This document shows positions 44,701 through 53,160 of a stretch of DNA of 64,000 nucleotides, one piece after another. Location: positions 62,001 to 126,000 of the forward strand of contig LNEV01000016.1 of assembly GCA_001464335.1 (NCBI GenBank), written 5' to 3'. Made by a program: the position numbers and the translations under genes. This DNA is from Rhizobiales bacterium Ga0077545. Lineage in GTDB: Bacteria > Pseudomonadota > Alphaproteobacteria > Rhizobiales > Methylopilaceae. The notes under the pieces were generated by a model. It was given only the letters and a program-made list of their open reading frames with translations, was not told the origin of the DNA and made no database searches. Each line of letters begins with the position of its first letter. Within the stretch, counting starts at the first letter, position 1.

Positions 44701-44784
44701 GCCCTGACGCGCTATGCCCTCGAGCGCGCGACGAGCATCAACATCGCCGCGCAGGGCGGCGACCCGAGCCTCATGAACCTGTAG
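41704..44784 (+). CDS. putA: Bifunctional proline dehydrogenase / L-glutamate-gamma-semialdehyde dehydrogenase
   Basis: This PutA protein of 1026 residues oxidises proline to glutamate in two steps. The FAD-dependent proline dehydrogenase barrel covers about residues 60-470 (GHGVSVKLSALSPRYDAV, LVKGAYWDTEIKRAQ, YAPVGGHEELLPYLVRRLLENGANTSFV). The NAD-dependent aldehyde dehydrogenase covers about 540-1010, with FTGGTETAW, AETGGLNG and the nucleophile Cys near residue 820 in GQRCSALRL. It has no ribbon-helix-helix DNA-binding domain, so it is not a PutA repressor. The ATG at 41704 is preferred to a GTG six bases upstream. Confidence 0.96.
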   Translation: MNWDGIDAAKYQDEAEAVRALLAANPLAPQARADIAARARDLVRTARGLGHDGVVESFLQEFSLATREGLVLMCLAEALLRTPDEHTRDRLIAEKVSSADWASHLGRSENLFVNASTWGLMLTGRLVSVDENAGRDLPGYLKRIAGRISEPVIRAAIGQAIRIMSDQFVLGRTIEEAIARAGREELLCSFDMLGEGARTKADAERYEAAYTTAIHAIGAHTKGKSPEDGHGVSVKLSALSPRYDAVQADRAPSPVWDDLYPRLKRLALLAAGHNINFTLDAEEADRLTLSLAIVERLAREPDFGTWTGLGLAVQAYQKRAPAVIDRLALLARETGRRLVVRLVKGAYWDTEIKRAQIAGRPDYPVFTTKPATDLCYLVCAEKLIEAAPHIYPQFATHNAHTLAAVLAMAQRADIEVEYQRLHGMGLELYTAAQQAYGMPPVRTYAPVGGHEELLPYLVRRLLENGANTSFVHTFLDEDVAVEKVVSDPVEAVEAHPRRHPRIPAPPDIYGTARKNSSGTDLTIRSERARIEDAISGLSTVNATPLIGGEPVDGTACAVHAPADSRQIGTCVDATVAAIDEAISRARAAQPHWDRLGGPARAQVLRGMADALEQNRDRLIALLAREGGKTLPDGISEVREAVDFCRYYAHLAEKDFVPRTLDGPAGERNVLTLHGRGIFACISPWNFPLAIFTGQIAAALAAGNAVLAKPAEQTPLIAHEAVRLFQAAGLDPDLLHLVPGPGQSVGDQLIRHPGIDGIAFTGGTETAWAINRALASRDGPILPFIAETGGLNGMFVDTTALREQVVDDVVLSAFGSAGQRCSALRLLFLPEETADHLIEGIAGAMDQVVIGDPSDPATDVGPVIDAEARDALSAHLKRLEKDARVIHRIAAPREGTFFGPVLAEIPEPGFFKREVFGPILHVVRYKPERIDEVAEKLAALRYGLTLGVHSRIDGFADEVARLVPAGNLYVNRSIIGAVVGVQPFGGEGLSGTGPKAGGPYALTRYALERATSINIAAQGGDPSLMNL

Positions 44785-44790
44785 GAACAA

Positions 44791-45843
44791 TCACGCCTTC
44801 GGCGCCCAGCCCTTCAGCTCGCGCCGCGCCACGGCCTCGATCACATCCATGCCATCGTCGCTGTCGTTGAGGCAGGGAATGTGCGTGAAGTTGACGCCGC
44901 CATTGTGGTGGAAGATTTCGGCGTTCTCGACACCGATTTCCTCGATCGTCTCAAGGCAATCGGCGGTGAAGCCCGGCGTAATGACGGCCAGATTCTTCAG
45001 GCCGCTTTTCGCCAGCGCCTCGACCGTCTTGTCGGTGTAGGGCTTCAGCCATTCCTCCGGCCCGAACAGCGACTGGAAGGTCAGTTCGAGATCGTTTTCG
45101 GCCATCCCAAGTTCCTCGCGCAGAAGCCGCGCCGTCTTGGAGCAATGGCAATAATAAGGATCGCCCTTCTCGAAATAGCTTTTCGGAATGCCGTGGAAGC
45201 TCGCAAGGATCTTGTCAGGCTTCCAGCTGAGCGTCCCGAGATGCGCCCGGACCGAATTTGCAAGCGCCGAGACATAGACCTTTTCATCGTGCCAGGGCGG
45301 TGCGATGCGCAGCGCCGGCTGCCAGCGCATCTTCGCCAGCTTCTCGAACACCTTGTCGCCGACGGTCGCGCTCGTCGCCGCAGCGTATTGCGGGTACATC
45401 GGGATGACGAGCAGCCGGTCGCATCCCTGCGCCTGCAAAGCATCGATCCGCTCGGCGATCGAGGGAAAGCCGTAGCGCATGGCCCAGTCGACGACGACAT
45501 CCCCGCCGAGATCGGCCAGACGTTCCGTCAGCTTCTCGGCCTGGGCGCGGGTGATGGTCTTGAGCGGCCCTTCATCGCGCTCCTTGTTCCAGATCGTCTC
45601 GTAGTCCTTGCCCTTTTTTTGCGGGCGGACGGACAAAATGATGAGGTTGAGGATCGGCCACCATTTCCAGCGTGGCTCCTCGATCACGCGCCTGTCGGAC
45701 AGGAACTCCTTCAGATAGGCCCGCATGGGCCAATAGGAGGTTCCTTCGGGCGTCCCGAGATTGACGATGAGGACGCCGATCCTGCCGGATTTCACCGGCG
45801 GATGACTGGTGGGACGATGAGAGTGATCGAGGCTCTTTTGCAT
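44791..45843 (-). CDS. hemH: Ferrochelatase HemH
   Basis: This 350-residue enzyme inserts Fe2+ into protoporphyrin IX, the last step of haem synthesis. The family pattern is clear: RIGVLIVNLGTPEGTSYWPM, RYGFPSIAERIDALQ, LLVIPMYPQYAAATS, ASFHGIPKSYFEKGDPY with the catalytic His, and VITPGFTADCLETIEEIG. No C-terminal Cys cluster is seen. It converges with putA, leaving six bases. Confidence 0.96.
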   Translation of the reverse strand: MQKSLDHSHRPTSHPPVKSGRIGVLIVNLGTPEGTSYWPMRAYLKEFLSDRRVIEEPRWKWWPILNLIILSVRPQKKGKDYETIWNKERDEGPLKTITRAQAEKLTERLADLGGDVVVDWAMRYGFPSIAERIDALQAQGCDRLLVIPMYPQYAAATSATVGDKVFEKLAKMRWQPALRIAPPWHDEKVYVSALANSVRAHLGTLSWKPDKILASFHGIPKSYFEKGDPYYCHCSKTARLLREELGMAENDLELTFQSLFGPEEWLKPYTDKTVEALAKSGLKNLAVITPGFTADCLETIEEIGVENAEIFHHNGGVNFTHIPCLNDSDDGMDVIEAVARRELKGWAPKA

Positions 45844-45905
45844 GGCGTTTATTTAGATCGCTTCGCCGCCGGGCGCCATGCGCCTGTTGGCCCTGCCTGC
45901 GGCTT

Positions 45906-47594
45906 TCACCCAGCCGCAGCCGATGGCACGCCCGCCGTCAGCAGCCCGCCGAGAAGCATCAGGCCGAAGGCAAGCACCGCGAACCCGGCCATGACCTCGA
46001 CGACGCGCAGCGCCTTGCGCGCCCGCGGCCGGGAGGAGCCCGCGGCAAGCCAAAGCGCGAGGTGCTTTGCGGTCACCGCAAGGGTCGCGATGGCGGCAAC
46101 GGTGATCGCGGTTCCGAGCGCCATGATGAACGTCGCTGCGACACCGGCCCAAACGAGGCCCTGCGCCAGCGCGAACACCAGAATGAGAAGAGCCCCCGTG
46201 CAGGGCCTCAAGCCCACGGCAAACACCGCCGCCCAGGCCCGCCGCCAGCCGAACGCGCCGTCGAGATCCTCAAGGCGCGGTCCGTGGCTGTGATCGCAGG
46301 TCTCGTCATGCCGGTGCGCCGGGATGAGGCTGCGGCGGAACAGAAGCGCGACGCCCAGCGTGACGATCAGCCCATAGCTCGCCGCCTCCAGCCACCAGGC
46401 GGCAACGCCCATGGCCTGGCTGGTCGCGCCAAGCAGGACCGCGAAAACGCCGACCACGACGACCGCCGTCACCGCCTGCGCCATTGCGGAAAGGAACGAG
46501 ATCAGAATGCCGCGCCGCAGGGTCTCGCCGGTCGCTAGTAAATACGACGAAATCACCGCCTTGCCGTGGCCGGGTCCCGCTGCATGGAAAATGCCATACG
46601 CAAAACTCAGCGCGGCGAGCACGAGGAAGGCCGAACCGTCTTCCTTGGATTTCGACAGCGCATCCGACATCGCTTTGTAGAACCCGGCCTGCTGCCGCGC
46701 GATCCAGCCGAACAGGCCGCCCGAAGGTTGCGAGGACACGCCGTCGGGACGCACGATGCCGAACGCGCCGAGCGGGGTGCTGGCCGGCTTCGCCGCCGGC
46801 GCGTCGCCTCCGGCCGTCGGGGCCTCCTGCAGCGGCGAGGCCTCGGCGATCCGCAGCGCCTGGTTGACGCGCGAGGCGATATCGAGCGCACCGGTTTCAG
46901 GCGCCGCCGGCGCGGGCGCCGGAGGAGGCGCGATCGAGCGTGCATACGCAAGTGCCGCCTCGCCGCAACGCGCGACAATGACATTGGCGAACTGCTTGCC
47001 CCATCCCTCTTCGGGATCGAGGTTGGAAAAGAAATCCTCTGTCAGCTTCTGCTGGTCTGCGACGCCCTGATCCGGGCTTTCGGCATCGGCACGGCAGCCA
47101 TCGGGCGCGCCTTCGATGCTCGCGGGCGTCTGTTCGGCGAAGGCGAAGGACACGAAATAGCTGGGATCGTAGACCTCGACCCGTGTGGTGTCCGCCGTCG
47201 CGCTCTGCCGCACCGGCAGGGTGAAATGCAGCGTCAGCGCCGTGCCGTCATGGTCGAGCCAGTAATCCACCGGCTGCGAAAACCCGATGTCCTCGTTGCC
47301 CGCCCGGCCGAAGGTGAAGAAGTCGAATTCCTTCAGCGAGGTGACGTTGACCTCCGCCAGATCCTTCAGTTCCTCGCGCGAGAGCTTGCCGTCGCCGTCG
47401 GCGTCGAGGCCCTGCGAGGCGAAGGCCGAGAACATGTCGTCGAAACGCCAGGCGTGCTTCACCGCATTCAGTCTGCCCTCGGCATAGACGAGCGTGCTCT
47501 GCACCGTCACGAAAACGTGCGGATGCGCGAGCGCCTGCCCGGCGGACAACGCGAGACCAGAGGCCAGAAGAGGAGCGGCGAGACGGCGAAACAT
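45906..47594 (-). CDS. DUF1007-NicO fusion, probable Ni/Co transporter
   Basis: This 562-residue protein joins two parts that are often separate. Residues 1-205 form a DUF1007-type periplasmic domain behind a signal peptide (cleaved after ALA; mature HPHVFVTVQ). It contains an EF-hand-like loop DADGDGKLSREEL (64-76). After an Ala/Pro-rich linker, residues 310-562 are a NicO/RcnA-type membrane domain with six helices. Its motifs are FAYGIFHAAGPGHGKAVISSY and GLRPCTGALLILVFAL, and a cytoplasmic His-rich loop (HRHDETCDHSHG) lies between them. It probably exports or delivers nickel or cobalt, or a related metal. Confidence 0.88.
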   Translation of the reverse strand: MFRRLAAPLLASGLALSAGQALAHPHVFVTVQSTLVYAEGRLNAVKHAWRFDDMFSAFASQGLDADGDGKLSREELKDLAEVNVTSLKEFDFFTFGRAGNEDIGFSQPVDYWLDHDGTALTLHFTLPVRQSATADTTRVEVYDPSYFVSFAFAEQTPASIEGAPDGCRADAESPDQGVADQQKLTEDFFSNLDPEEGWGKQFANVIVARCGEAALAYARSIAPPPAPAPAAPETGALDIASRVNQALRIAEASPLQEAPTAGGDAPAAKPASTPLGAFGIVRPDGVSSQPSGGLFGWIARQQAGFYKAMSDALSKSKEDGSAFLVLAALSFAYGIFHAAGPGHGKAVISSYLLATGETLRRGILISFLSAMAQAVTAVVVVGVFAVLLGATSQAMGVAAWWLEAASYGLIVTLGVALLFRRSLIPAHRHDETCDHSHGPRLEDLDGAFGWRRAWAAVFAVGLRPCTGALLILVFALAQGLVWAGVAATFIMALGTAITVAAIATLAVTAKHLALWLAAGSSRPRARKALRVVEVMAGFAVLAFGLMLLGGLLTAGVPSAAAG

Positions 47595-47636
47595 GAGCGC
47601 GTTAGTCACCTGTCCAGTGCGGCTGAAACAAGGCAA

Positions 47637-48329
47637 TCAGTTTCCCAGCGGGAAGCGGCGCGCGAGACGGAACGGCTCTCCCGGCGCGGGCTCGACAAAA
47701 ACCGAGAGCGAGCGGATGGCAAGCTCCTCGCCGTTCACCTCTGCGTCATGGGCCGCGACCACCGCCGCCAGAACATCGCCGAGGCGCGCCTCGGGCACCG
47801 GACCCGCAAGACTCATATGAAAGGTGAAGGCGTCGAAGACATAAGGATAGCCCCAACGTTCCAGATGCGCCCGCTCCCGCTCGTCCAGCCCCGCTTTCGC
47901 GCGCCGCGCGCGGTCGGCCTCGCCGAGCGGTTCGCGAAAACGGTCGAACTGCTCGACACAGGCATCCGCGATGGCGCTCACGCCCGGATCGGTCACCGGC
48001 AAGCCCAGCAGGCAATAGGAGCCGGAATGTTCCGGCCAGAGGGCAAGCCCCGTGACGGGCGAAAGCCGCGCTGAAAATTCCTCCATGGCCGCGAAAAGCT
48101 CATTCTCCGTGCGGCCCTCCGTCAGCGCGAAGGGCGCCTTCAGCGTGGCATGAAATCCGTAGCGGCGCGGCGAGGCGGTGAAGCTCTGCCAGTCCTCGGG
48201 CCGGATGCCGTCCGGCACCAGTTGCGGCAGAATTTTGCCGCTCTCGGGATCGCGTCCCAGAAGCCGCGTGCCGAACGCCCACAATCGCGTGTCACGTTCG
48301 GGTGCAAAATAGATCGCATAGCGCGCCAT
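47637..48329 (-). CDS. DUF1045 2H-phosphoesterase-like protein
   Basis: This 230-residue protein has two HxT/S-like motifs of the 2H fold: FHATLKAPF (about residue 60) and FHMSLAG (about residue 172). DUF1045 proteins often lie in phosphonate (C-P lyase) gene clusters. The start overlaps the phnM stop by one base (TGATG), so the two are coupled. No other phn gene is nearby. Confidence 0.85.
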   Translation of the reverse strand: MARYAIYFAPERDTRLWAFGTRLLGRDPESGKILPQLVPDGIRPEDWQSFTASPRRYGFHATLKAPFALTEGRTENELFAAMEEFSARLSPVTGLALWPEHSGSYCLLGLPVTDPGVSAIADACVEQFDRFREPLGEADRARRAKAGLDERERAHLERWGYPYVFDAFTFHMSLAGPVPEARLGDVLAAVVAAHDAEVNGEELAIRSLSVFVEPAPGEPFRLARRFPLGN

Positions 48330-49456
48330 CAGAAAACCCTCTGCCCCTCCACCGTCACCGCGCGGATGACCGGCGTTCCATCCACAATCCGCACGCGCAC
48401 GAAATCGGACCTCAGACCGGGCGTCAGCCGCCCGCGATCTTCGAGGCCCAGCATGTCCGCGGCTTTCCAGGTCACCAGTCCGAACGCCGCGTGCAGCGGC
48501 ACACCCGCCGACAATGTCATGACGGCCTGAAGCAGGCTCGCGGGAACATAGTCAGAAGACAAAACATCGACGAGCCCGTGCGCCGCAAGATCGCTCACAG
48601 CAACGCCGCCCGAATGCGAGCCGCCGCGCACCACATTCGGCGCGCCGAGCACCGTCATCATTCCGGCGGCGCGCGCATCCTGCGCCGCCTCCACGGTCGT
48701 CGGGAATTCCGAGATCGAGCAGCCCAGCGCCTTCGCCATCGTCACATGCTCGGGTGTCGTGTCGTCATGGCTGGCGATCTGGATGCCCTGCGTGCGGAAG
48801 AACTCCGCCGCCTTCGGAAAATTGCGCGCAGCCTCAGCGCTCGTCGCCTCGATCTTCGCGCCGATGATCCCGTCGATTTCGGCGTCCGTACGGCCCTCGC
48901 CCGTCATGAAGCGGCGGTAGAGCTTCATGTCGCGCCACTGGCGCTGGCCGAGCGTGTGGTCCATCAGCGAGGCAAGCTTCAGAAGCGGCGTGTGCGCCGT
49001 GCGTTCCAGAACCTGCATCATGCGCGGATCGGTCGTCTCGCAGCGGAAATGCAGGCGATGATCGGCACGGAACAGCCCCTGCCGCATGCCGGATCCCACG
49101 GCCTCCACCATCGGCCCGATGATTTTCGGACGATGATCCTTCTCGTCGTCATACCCGCCGATGCACACCGCGTCATAGACCGTCGTGATGCCCGCTGCGA
49201 CAACCTGCGCGTCGTGAACGAGCGCTGCCGACAGCGCGTTCGGCCAGATGACGCCGGGGCGCGGCACGAAATGCTTTTCGAGATTGTCCGTGTGGCACTC
49301 GATGAGACCCGGCGCGATGAAATCGCCATCCACATCCTCGCCCGCCGCCGCGCGGCCCGGCTGAATGTCGACGATGCCATGCGGACCATAGACGAGCGTG
49401 CCGTCCACGATGCCGTTTTCAGTGATGAGCTTTGCGTTGGTGAGGGTGACGGTCAC
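48329..49456 (-). CDS. phnM: PhnM-like alpha-D-ribose 1-methylphosphonate 5-triphosphate diphosphatase
   Basis: This 375-residue amidohydrolase-fold enzyme is expected to cleave diphosphate from ribose 1-methylphosphonate 5-triphosphate. Visible motifs are FIAPGLIECHTDNLEKHFVPRPGV, IASHDDTTPEHV, NVVRGGSHSGGVAV, and VLSSDYVPASLLQA, all typical of PhnM. The start is a GTG at 49456. The C-P lyase core (phnGHIJKL) is absent from this window, so the actual role is open. Confidence 0.88.
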   Translation of the reverse strand: MTVTLTNAKLITENGIVDGTLVYGPHGIVDIQPGRAAAGEDVDGDFIAPGLIECHTDNLEKHFVPRPGVIWPNALSAALVHDAQVVAAGITTVYDAVCIGGYDDEKDHRPKIIGPMVEAVGSGMRQGLFRADHRLHFRCETTDPRMMQVLERTAHTPLLKLASLMDHTLGQRQWRDMKLYRRFMTGEGRTDAEIDGIIGAKIEATSAEAARNFPKAAEFFRTQGIQIASHDDTTPEHVTMAKALGCSISEFPTTVEAAQDARAAGMMTVLGAPNVVRGGSHSGGVAVSDLAAHGLVDVLSSDYVPASLLQAVMTLSAGVPLHAAFGLVTWKAADMLGLEDRGRLTPGLRSDFVRVRIVDGTPVIRAVTVEGQRVF

Positions 49457-49496
49457 ACGATTTTCCAGAATGCAGGGATGTCTTAACAGAAGAGCG

Positions 49497-51080
49497 TCAC
49501 AGGCCCAATGCACCGCCGTCGGCGCGCGGATCATGTGCGCCTTCGATGCGCCCGTCGGGATGACGCACAATCATCCCGGCGTGTCCGGTCTCCGAACTGT
49601 AAGGCTTTTCGAGAACCTCGATGTCGTGGCCGCGCGCGGCAAGCTGCTCGATGATCGCGCCGTCCATGCGCGGTTCGAGCTTGAGCGTGGTCTCCGTCTC
49701 GCCCCAGCTTTTGCCGAGCCGCCAGCGCGGCGCGTCCACGGCTTCCGCAACGTTCATTCCATATCCCGCATGGCGCACGAAGATCGCCGCTTGCGTCTGC
49801 GGCTGGCCATCGCCGCCCATCGAGCCATATGTGATGACGCGCCCGTCCTTCATCTTTGCGATGGGCGGGTTCAGCGTGTGAAACGGAAGGCGCCCCGGCT
49901 GAAGCGGGTTCCGCGCTCGCTCGTCGAGCGCAAACGCGCAGGCGCGGTTCTGCCAGAGAATGCCAGTTTTCGGCAGCACGCAGCCCGAGCCCCATTCCCA
50001 GTACAGACTTTGGATATAGGACACGGCGCGTCCCTCGCGGTCGATGACGCCCATCCACACCGTGTCGCCCTCGCCGGGCGGCGCGGGCCAGGGCAAAGCG
50101 CGGTCGCGCGCGATCTTCGCAGCCTCCTGCTGAAGGCGCTCCGGCGTCAGGAAGCTTTTGGGATCGTCATCGCCATAGCGCGGATCGGTGATCGCGCGGT
50201 CGCGGATGAGAAAGGCGCGCTTTGTCGCCTCGACCAGACCATGCACGAAATCGGTGCTGTCCTGACGCCCGAGATCGAGCCGTTCGGCAATGCCGAGAAT
50301 AAGGAGAGAGGCCAGTCCCTGCGTCGGCGGCGGCGCGTTCCACACCGTGCCGGATTTGAGGGCCAGCATCAGCGGCTCGCGCAGCCGCGCTTCGTAGGAT
50401 CGCAAATCCTCGCGCGTGACCGGGCTTCCGATGGCCTCAAGATCGCCCGCGGCCTCGCGCCCGACATCGCCACGGTAAAAGTCGTCGAGGCCGGCCCGCG
50501 CGAGATGTTCGAGCGTGTCGGCAAGTTTCGGCTGCTTCAGAATCGCGCCTTCGCCCGGAAGTTTTCCTTCATTCAGAAACTGCGCCGCAAATCCGGGGGC
50601 CGCGAAAAGCTCGCTTGCGAGTTTGGCCGTGTTGGCCGCCTGCCCTTTCGAGACCGCAAATCCCTCGCGGGCATGGCGGATCGCATCCGAGAACAGAACC
50701 TTGAGCGGCAGCCGACCGCGCCCGGCCTCCAGCGCCAGCTTCCAGCCGCCGGCAACGCCCGCGACAGTCGCAGCCCCAAGCGCGCCGCGCGGCGGCACCG
50801 TGCCGTGGCCCGCTTTGTGATAGGCGCCGATCGTCGCCTTCGCTCCGGCGGGCCCGCAGGCTTCGACGAGGCCGACGCGCCCGTCCGGCTCGCGCACCAT
50901 CATGAAGCCGTCGCCGCCAAGGCTCGACATATGCGGATAGGTCACCGCGATGGTCGCGCCCATCGCGACCGCGGCCTCCACGGCATTGCCGCCTTCTTCC
51001 AGAATCGCGCGTCCGGTTTCGGCCGCCAGCGCGTCCGGCGCGGCGACGACGCCCTTGTCGGAAATGGCTCGAGAGATCAT
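49497..51080 (-). CDS. Gamma-glutamyltransferase family protein
   Basis: This 527-residue Ntn-hydrolase has the GGT opening GVVAAPDALAAETGRAILEEGGNAVEAAVA and the segment HMSSLGGDGFMMVRE. The probable processing/nucleophile threonine lies in GEGDTVWMGVIDREGRAVSYIQSLYW, in place of the canonical TTH(x)SV motif. It has no signal peptide, so it may be a cytoplasmic member that acts on non-glutathione gamma-glutamyl or amide substrates. It has GSMGGDGQPQ near the C-terminal part, as in the family. Confidence 0.88.
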   Translation of the reverse strand: MISRAISDKGVVAAPDALAAETGRAILEEGGNAVEAAVAMGATIAVTYPHMSSLGGDGFMMVREPDGRVGLVEACGPAGAKATIGAYHKAGHGTVPPRGALGAATVAGVAGGWKLALEAGRGRLPLKVLFSDAIRHAREGFAVSKGQAANTAKLASELFAAPGFAAQFLNEGKLPGEGAILKQPKLADTLEHLARAGLDDFYRGDVGREAAGDLEAIGSPVTREDLRSYEARLREPLMLALKSGTVWNAPPPTQGLASLLILGIAERLDLGRQDSTDFVHGLVEATKRAFLIRDRAITDPRYGDDDPKSFLTPERLQQEAAKIARDRALPWPAPPGEGDTVWMGVIDREGRAVSYIQSLYWEWGSGCVLPKTGILWQNRACAFALDERARNPLQPGRLPFHTLNPPIAKMKDGRVITYGSMGGDGQPQTQAAIFVRHAGYGMNVAEAVDAPRWRLGKSWGETETTLKLEPRMDGAIIEQLAARGHDIEVLEKPYSSETGHAGMIVRHPDGRIEGAHDPRADGGALGL

Positions 51081-51170
51081 GGCCGCTTTATACCCACTCT
51101 CACGTGAAGCGGGAGAGGGTTGAGCCGAAAGGCCATCCCGGCTAGTTTCCTGCCCGCAAAAGGAACCGAC

Positions 51171-51395
51171 ATGGCCTTCAGGACAGACAAGCCGCTTACC
51201 ATCATCTCCGCGACCGTTCTCGTCGGCGTGGAAATTCTCGTCGCGGGCGTTGCCGGCGGCTGGGCGGTGGCCGGAATGCTGGGTCTTGGAGAGGTCGGCG
51301 CCTGGGTGCTTGAAGCCGCCGGCGCGGCTTTGGCGCTCTATTTCGTGGTGCGGTTCTGGCGCTCGGCGATGACGACGCCCGCCCCCGCGGAATGA
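51171..51395 (+). CDS. Small two-span membrane protein
   Basis: This 74-residue protein starts MAFRTDKPLTIISATVLVGV and has two hydrophobic helices (about residues 8-34 and 40-62) that end in RFWRSAMTTPAPAE. I do not recognise the family. AAAGGAA precedes the ATG at good spacing. It is the first plus-strand gene after the GGT gene and precedes the speF-like leader. Confidence 0.7.
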   Translation: MAFRTDKPLTIISATVLVGVEILVAGVAGGWAVAGMLGLGEVGAWVLEAAGAALALYFVVRFWRSAMTTPAPAE

Positions 51396-51439
51396 GGCGT
51401 GCGGGCCACAGCGTCGCCTGCCTTTAAAAAATCACATGT

Positions 51440-51905
51440 CTGAATGCCCCTAACCTCTTGCGTATGACAGGGGATTCCCCTATCTCCGCGCCTGCCCAAT
51501 ATTCGCACGTGCCTGTGGCTGCGTGCCGGTCTAGACGGAAGCCCCGTCTGGGCAGACCGGTAACCGGAAAGAAAAACCGGGTTTAAGTCGGCGCTCTGCC
51601 GGCGGACGCAGCTTAAAGCAACGACGTAGAGGGCTTTTTTGGTCTCTCCCGGCCAGTCCAACGGCCGGGGTCACTGAAGAGGCAGACTACATCCTTGCCG
51701 GGCGTGCGGACGGGAACTCCCTTCCAATCGTTGGCCTGATCCTGAGCCGGACGCAGCTTTGCTGCCACGGAACAGGTCTCGCTATCGGCGCGAACAAGAG
51801 CCGCCGGTTCGAAAGAACCGGCAGTGTAGAAGAAGACCGTCCGGAGCGTCTCCACAGCGCTTGTCGGAACGGGCGTCGTCTACACCCAAGCCACCGCGTG
51901 ATTTC
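51440..51905 (+). ncRNA. speF-type structured leader RNA of ornithine decarboxylase
   Basis: The 521 bases between the small membrane protein and the ornithine decarboxylase gene hold no gene but are highly structured. Hairpins include CCGGTCT/AGACCGG (51526-51560, with nested AGACGG/CCGTCT), CCCGGCC/GGCCGGG (51648-51669), and GCCGGTTC-GAAA-GAACCGGC (51803-51822). Alphaproteobacteria carry the speF RNA motif (several hundred bases) at this place. The assignment rests on position, length and structure; a covariance search would settle it. The edges are approximate. Confidence 0.65.
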
Positions 51906-51916
51906 TGGGGAACCCG

Positions 51917-53050
51917 ATGACCGACCGTATCCGCCACTACCTCGCCGACCGCCCGCACGAGGGCCCGCGTCTCATCGTCGATCTCGAGGTCATCCGCGAG
52001 AATTACACCGCCTTCGCCAAGGCGCTGCCGGACACGCGCGTCTTCTACGCCGTCAAGGCGAACCCGGAGCCGAAGGTCCTTCAGCTTCTGGCCGATCTCG
52101 GCTCGTGCTTCGACGCCGCGTCCGTCAACGAAATCCGCATGGTGCTCGCCACCGGCGCGACGGCCGACCGCATCTCCTTCGGCAACACGATCAAGAAGGA
52201 GCGCGACATCGAGACCGCGCGCAAGCTCGGCGTCGATCTGTACGCGGTCGATTGCGTGGAAGAGGTCGAGAAGGTCGCCCGTGCCGCCCCCGGCGCACGT
52301 GTGTTCGCGCGCATCCTGTGCGATGGCGCGGGCGCCGAATGGCCGCTGTCGCGCAAGTTCGGCTGCGTGCCGGAAATGGCCGTGGACGTGCTGGAGCACG
52401 CCCATCGCCTCGGCCTCGTCTCCTACGGCGTGTCGTTCCATGTCGGCTCGCAGCAGCGCGATCCGAACATGTGGGACGGCGCGCTGGCCTCGGCCTCGAT
52501 GGTGTTCCGCACGCTCGCCGAGCGCGGCATCCATCTGTCGATGGTCAATCTCGGCGGCGGCTTCCCGACCAAGTACCTCAAGAAGGTGCCGGGCGTGCAG
52601 GATTACGGGTCGGCCATCTTCGGCGCGCTCCGCAAGCATTTCGGCAACCGCATCCCGGAGACGATCATCGAGCCGGGCCGCGGAATGGTCGGCAATGCGG
52701 GCATGATCGAGGCGGAAGTCGTCCTGATCTCGAAGAAGTCGGACGCCAAGGACGATCTGCGCTGGGTCTATCTCGACATCGGCAAGTTCGGCGGCCTCGC
52801 CGAGACGATGGACGAGGCGATCCGCTACCCGATCAAGACGCGCCACGACCACGCGGAGAAGGTGCCGTGCGTACTTGCGGGCCCGACCTGCGATTCGGCG
52901 GACGTGCTCTACGAGAAGGAGCCCTATCTGCTTCCGGTGAGTCTCGAGATCGGCGATCTCGTCCTCATCGAGGCGACGGGCGCCTACACGACGACCTATT
53001 CGGCGGTTGCCTTCAACGGCTTCCCCCCGCTCGAGACAATCGTCATCTGA
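51917..53050 (+). CDS. Ornithine decarboxylase (type III PLP fold, eukaryotic-like)
   Basis: This 377-residue alanine-racemase-fold decarboxylase converts ornithine to putrescine. The PLP lysine lies in VFYAVKANPEPKVLQ (about residue 47), and the family motifs FHVGSQQRDPNMW, NLGGGFPTKY, EPGRGMVGNAG (phosphate binding) and CVLAGPTCDSADVLYE (active-site Cys and Asp) are intact. The last two separate it from diaminopimelate decarboxylase. It is followed by a terminator, GNAT and homospermidine synthase genes. Confidence 0.93.
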   Translation: MTDRIRHYLADRPHEGPRLIVDLEVIRENYTAFAKALPDTRVFYAVKANPEPKVLQLLADLGSCFDAASVNEIRMVLATGATADRISFGNTIKKERDIETARKLGVDLYAVDCVEEVEKVARAAPGARVFARILCDGAGAEWPLSRKFGCVPEMAVDVLEHAHRLGLVSYGVSFHVGSQQRDPNMWDGALASASMVFRTLAERGIHLSMVNLGGGFPTKYLKKVPGVQDYGSAIFGALRKHFGNRIPETIIEPGRGMVGNAGMIEAEVVLISKKSDAKDDLRWVYLDIGKFGGLAETMDEAIRYPIKTRHDHAEKVPCVLAGPTCDSADVLYEKEPYLLPVSLEIGDLVLIEATGAYTTTYSAVAFNGFPPLETIVI

Positions 53051-53057
53051 ATGAGCC

Positions 53058-53081
53058 CCGCCCGGTTCGCCGGGCGGTTTT
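53058..53081 (+). terminator. Terminator after ornithine decarboxylase
   Basis: A perfect 8-bp stem CCGCCCGG/CCGGGCGG has a TTCG tetraloop and is followed by TTTT. It could cause partial termination before the GNAT and hss genes. Confidence 0.75.
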
Positions 53082-53160
53082 CCCCAAAATGCAGTAACCC
53101 GGACGGCCCTTCACAGGGTGCGAGGGCCAGAGCAACCCCAAGAGTTTGGGAGTTCCGGCC

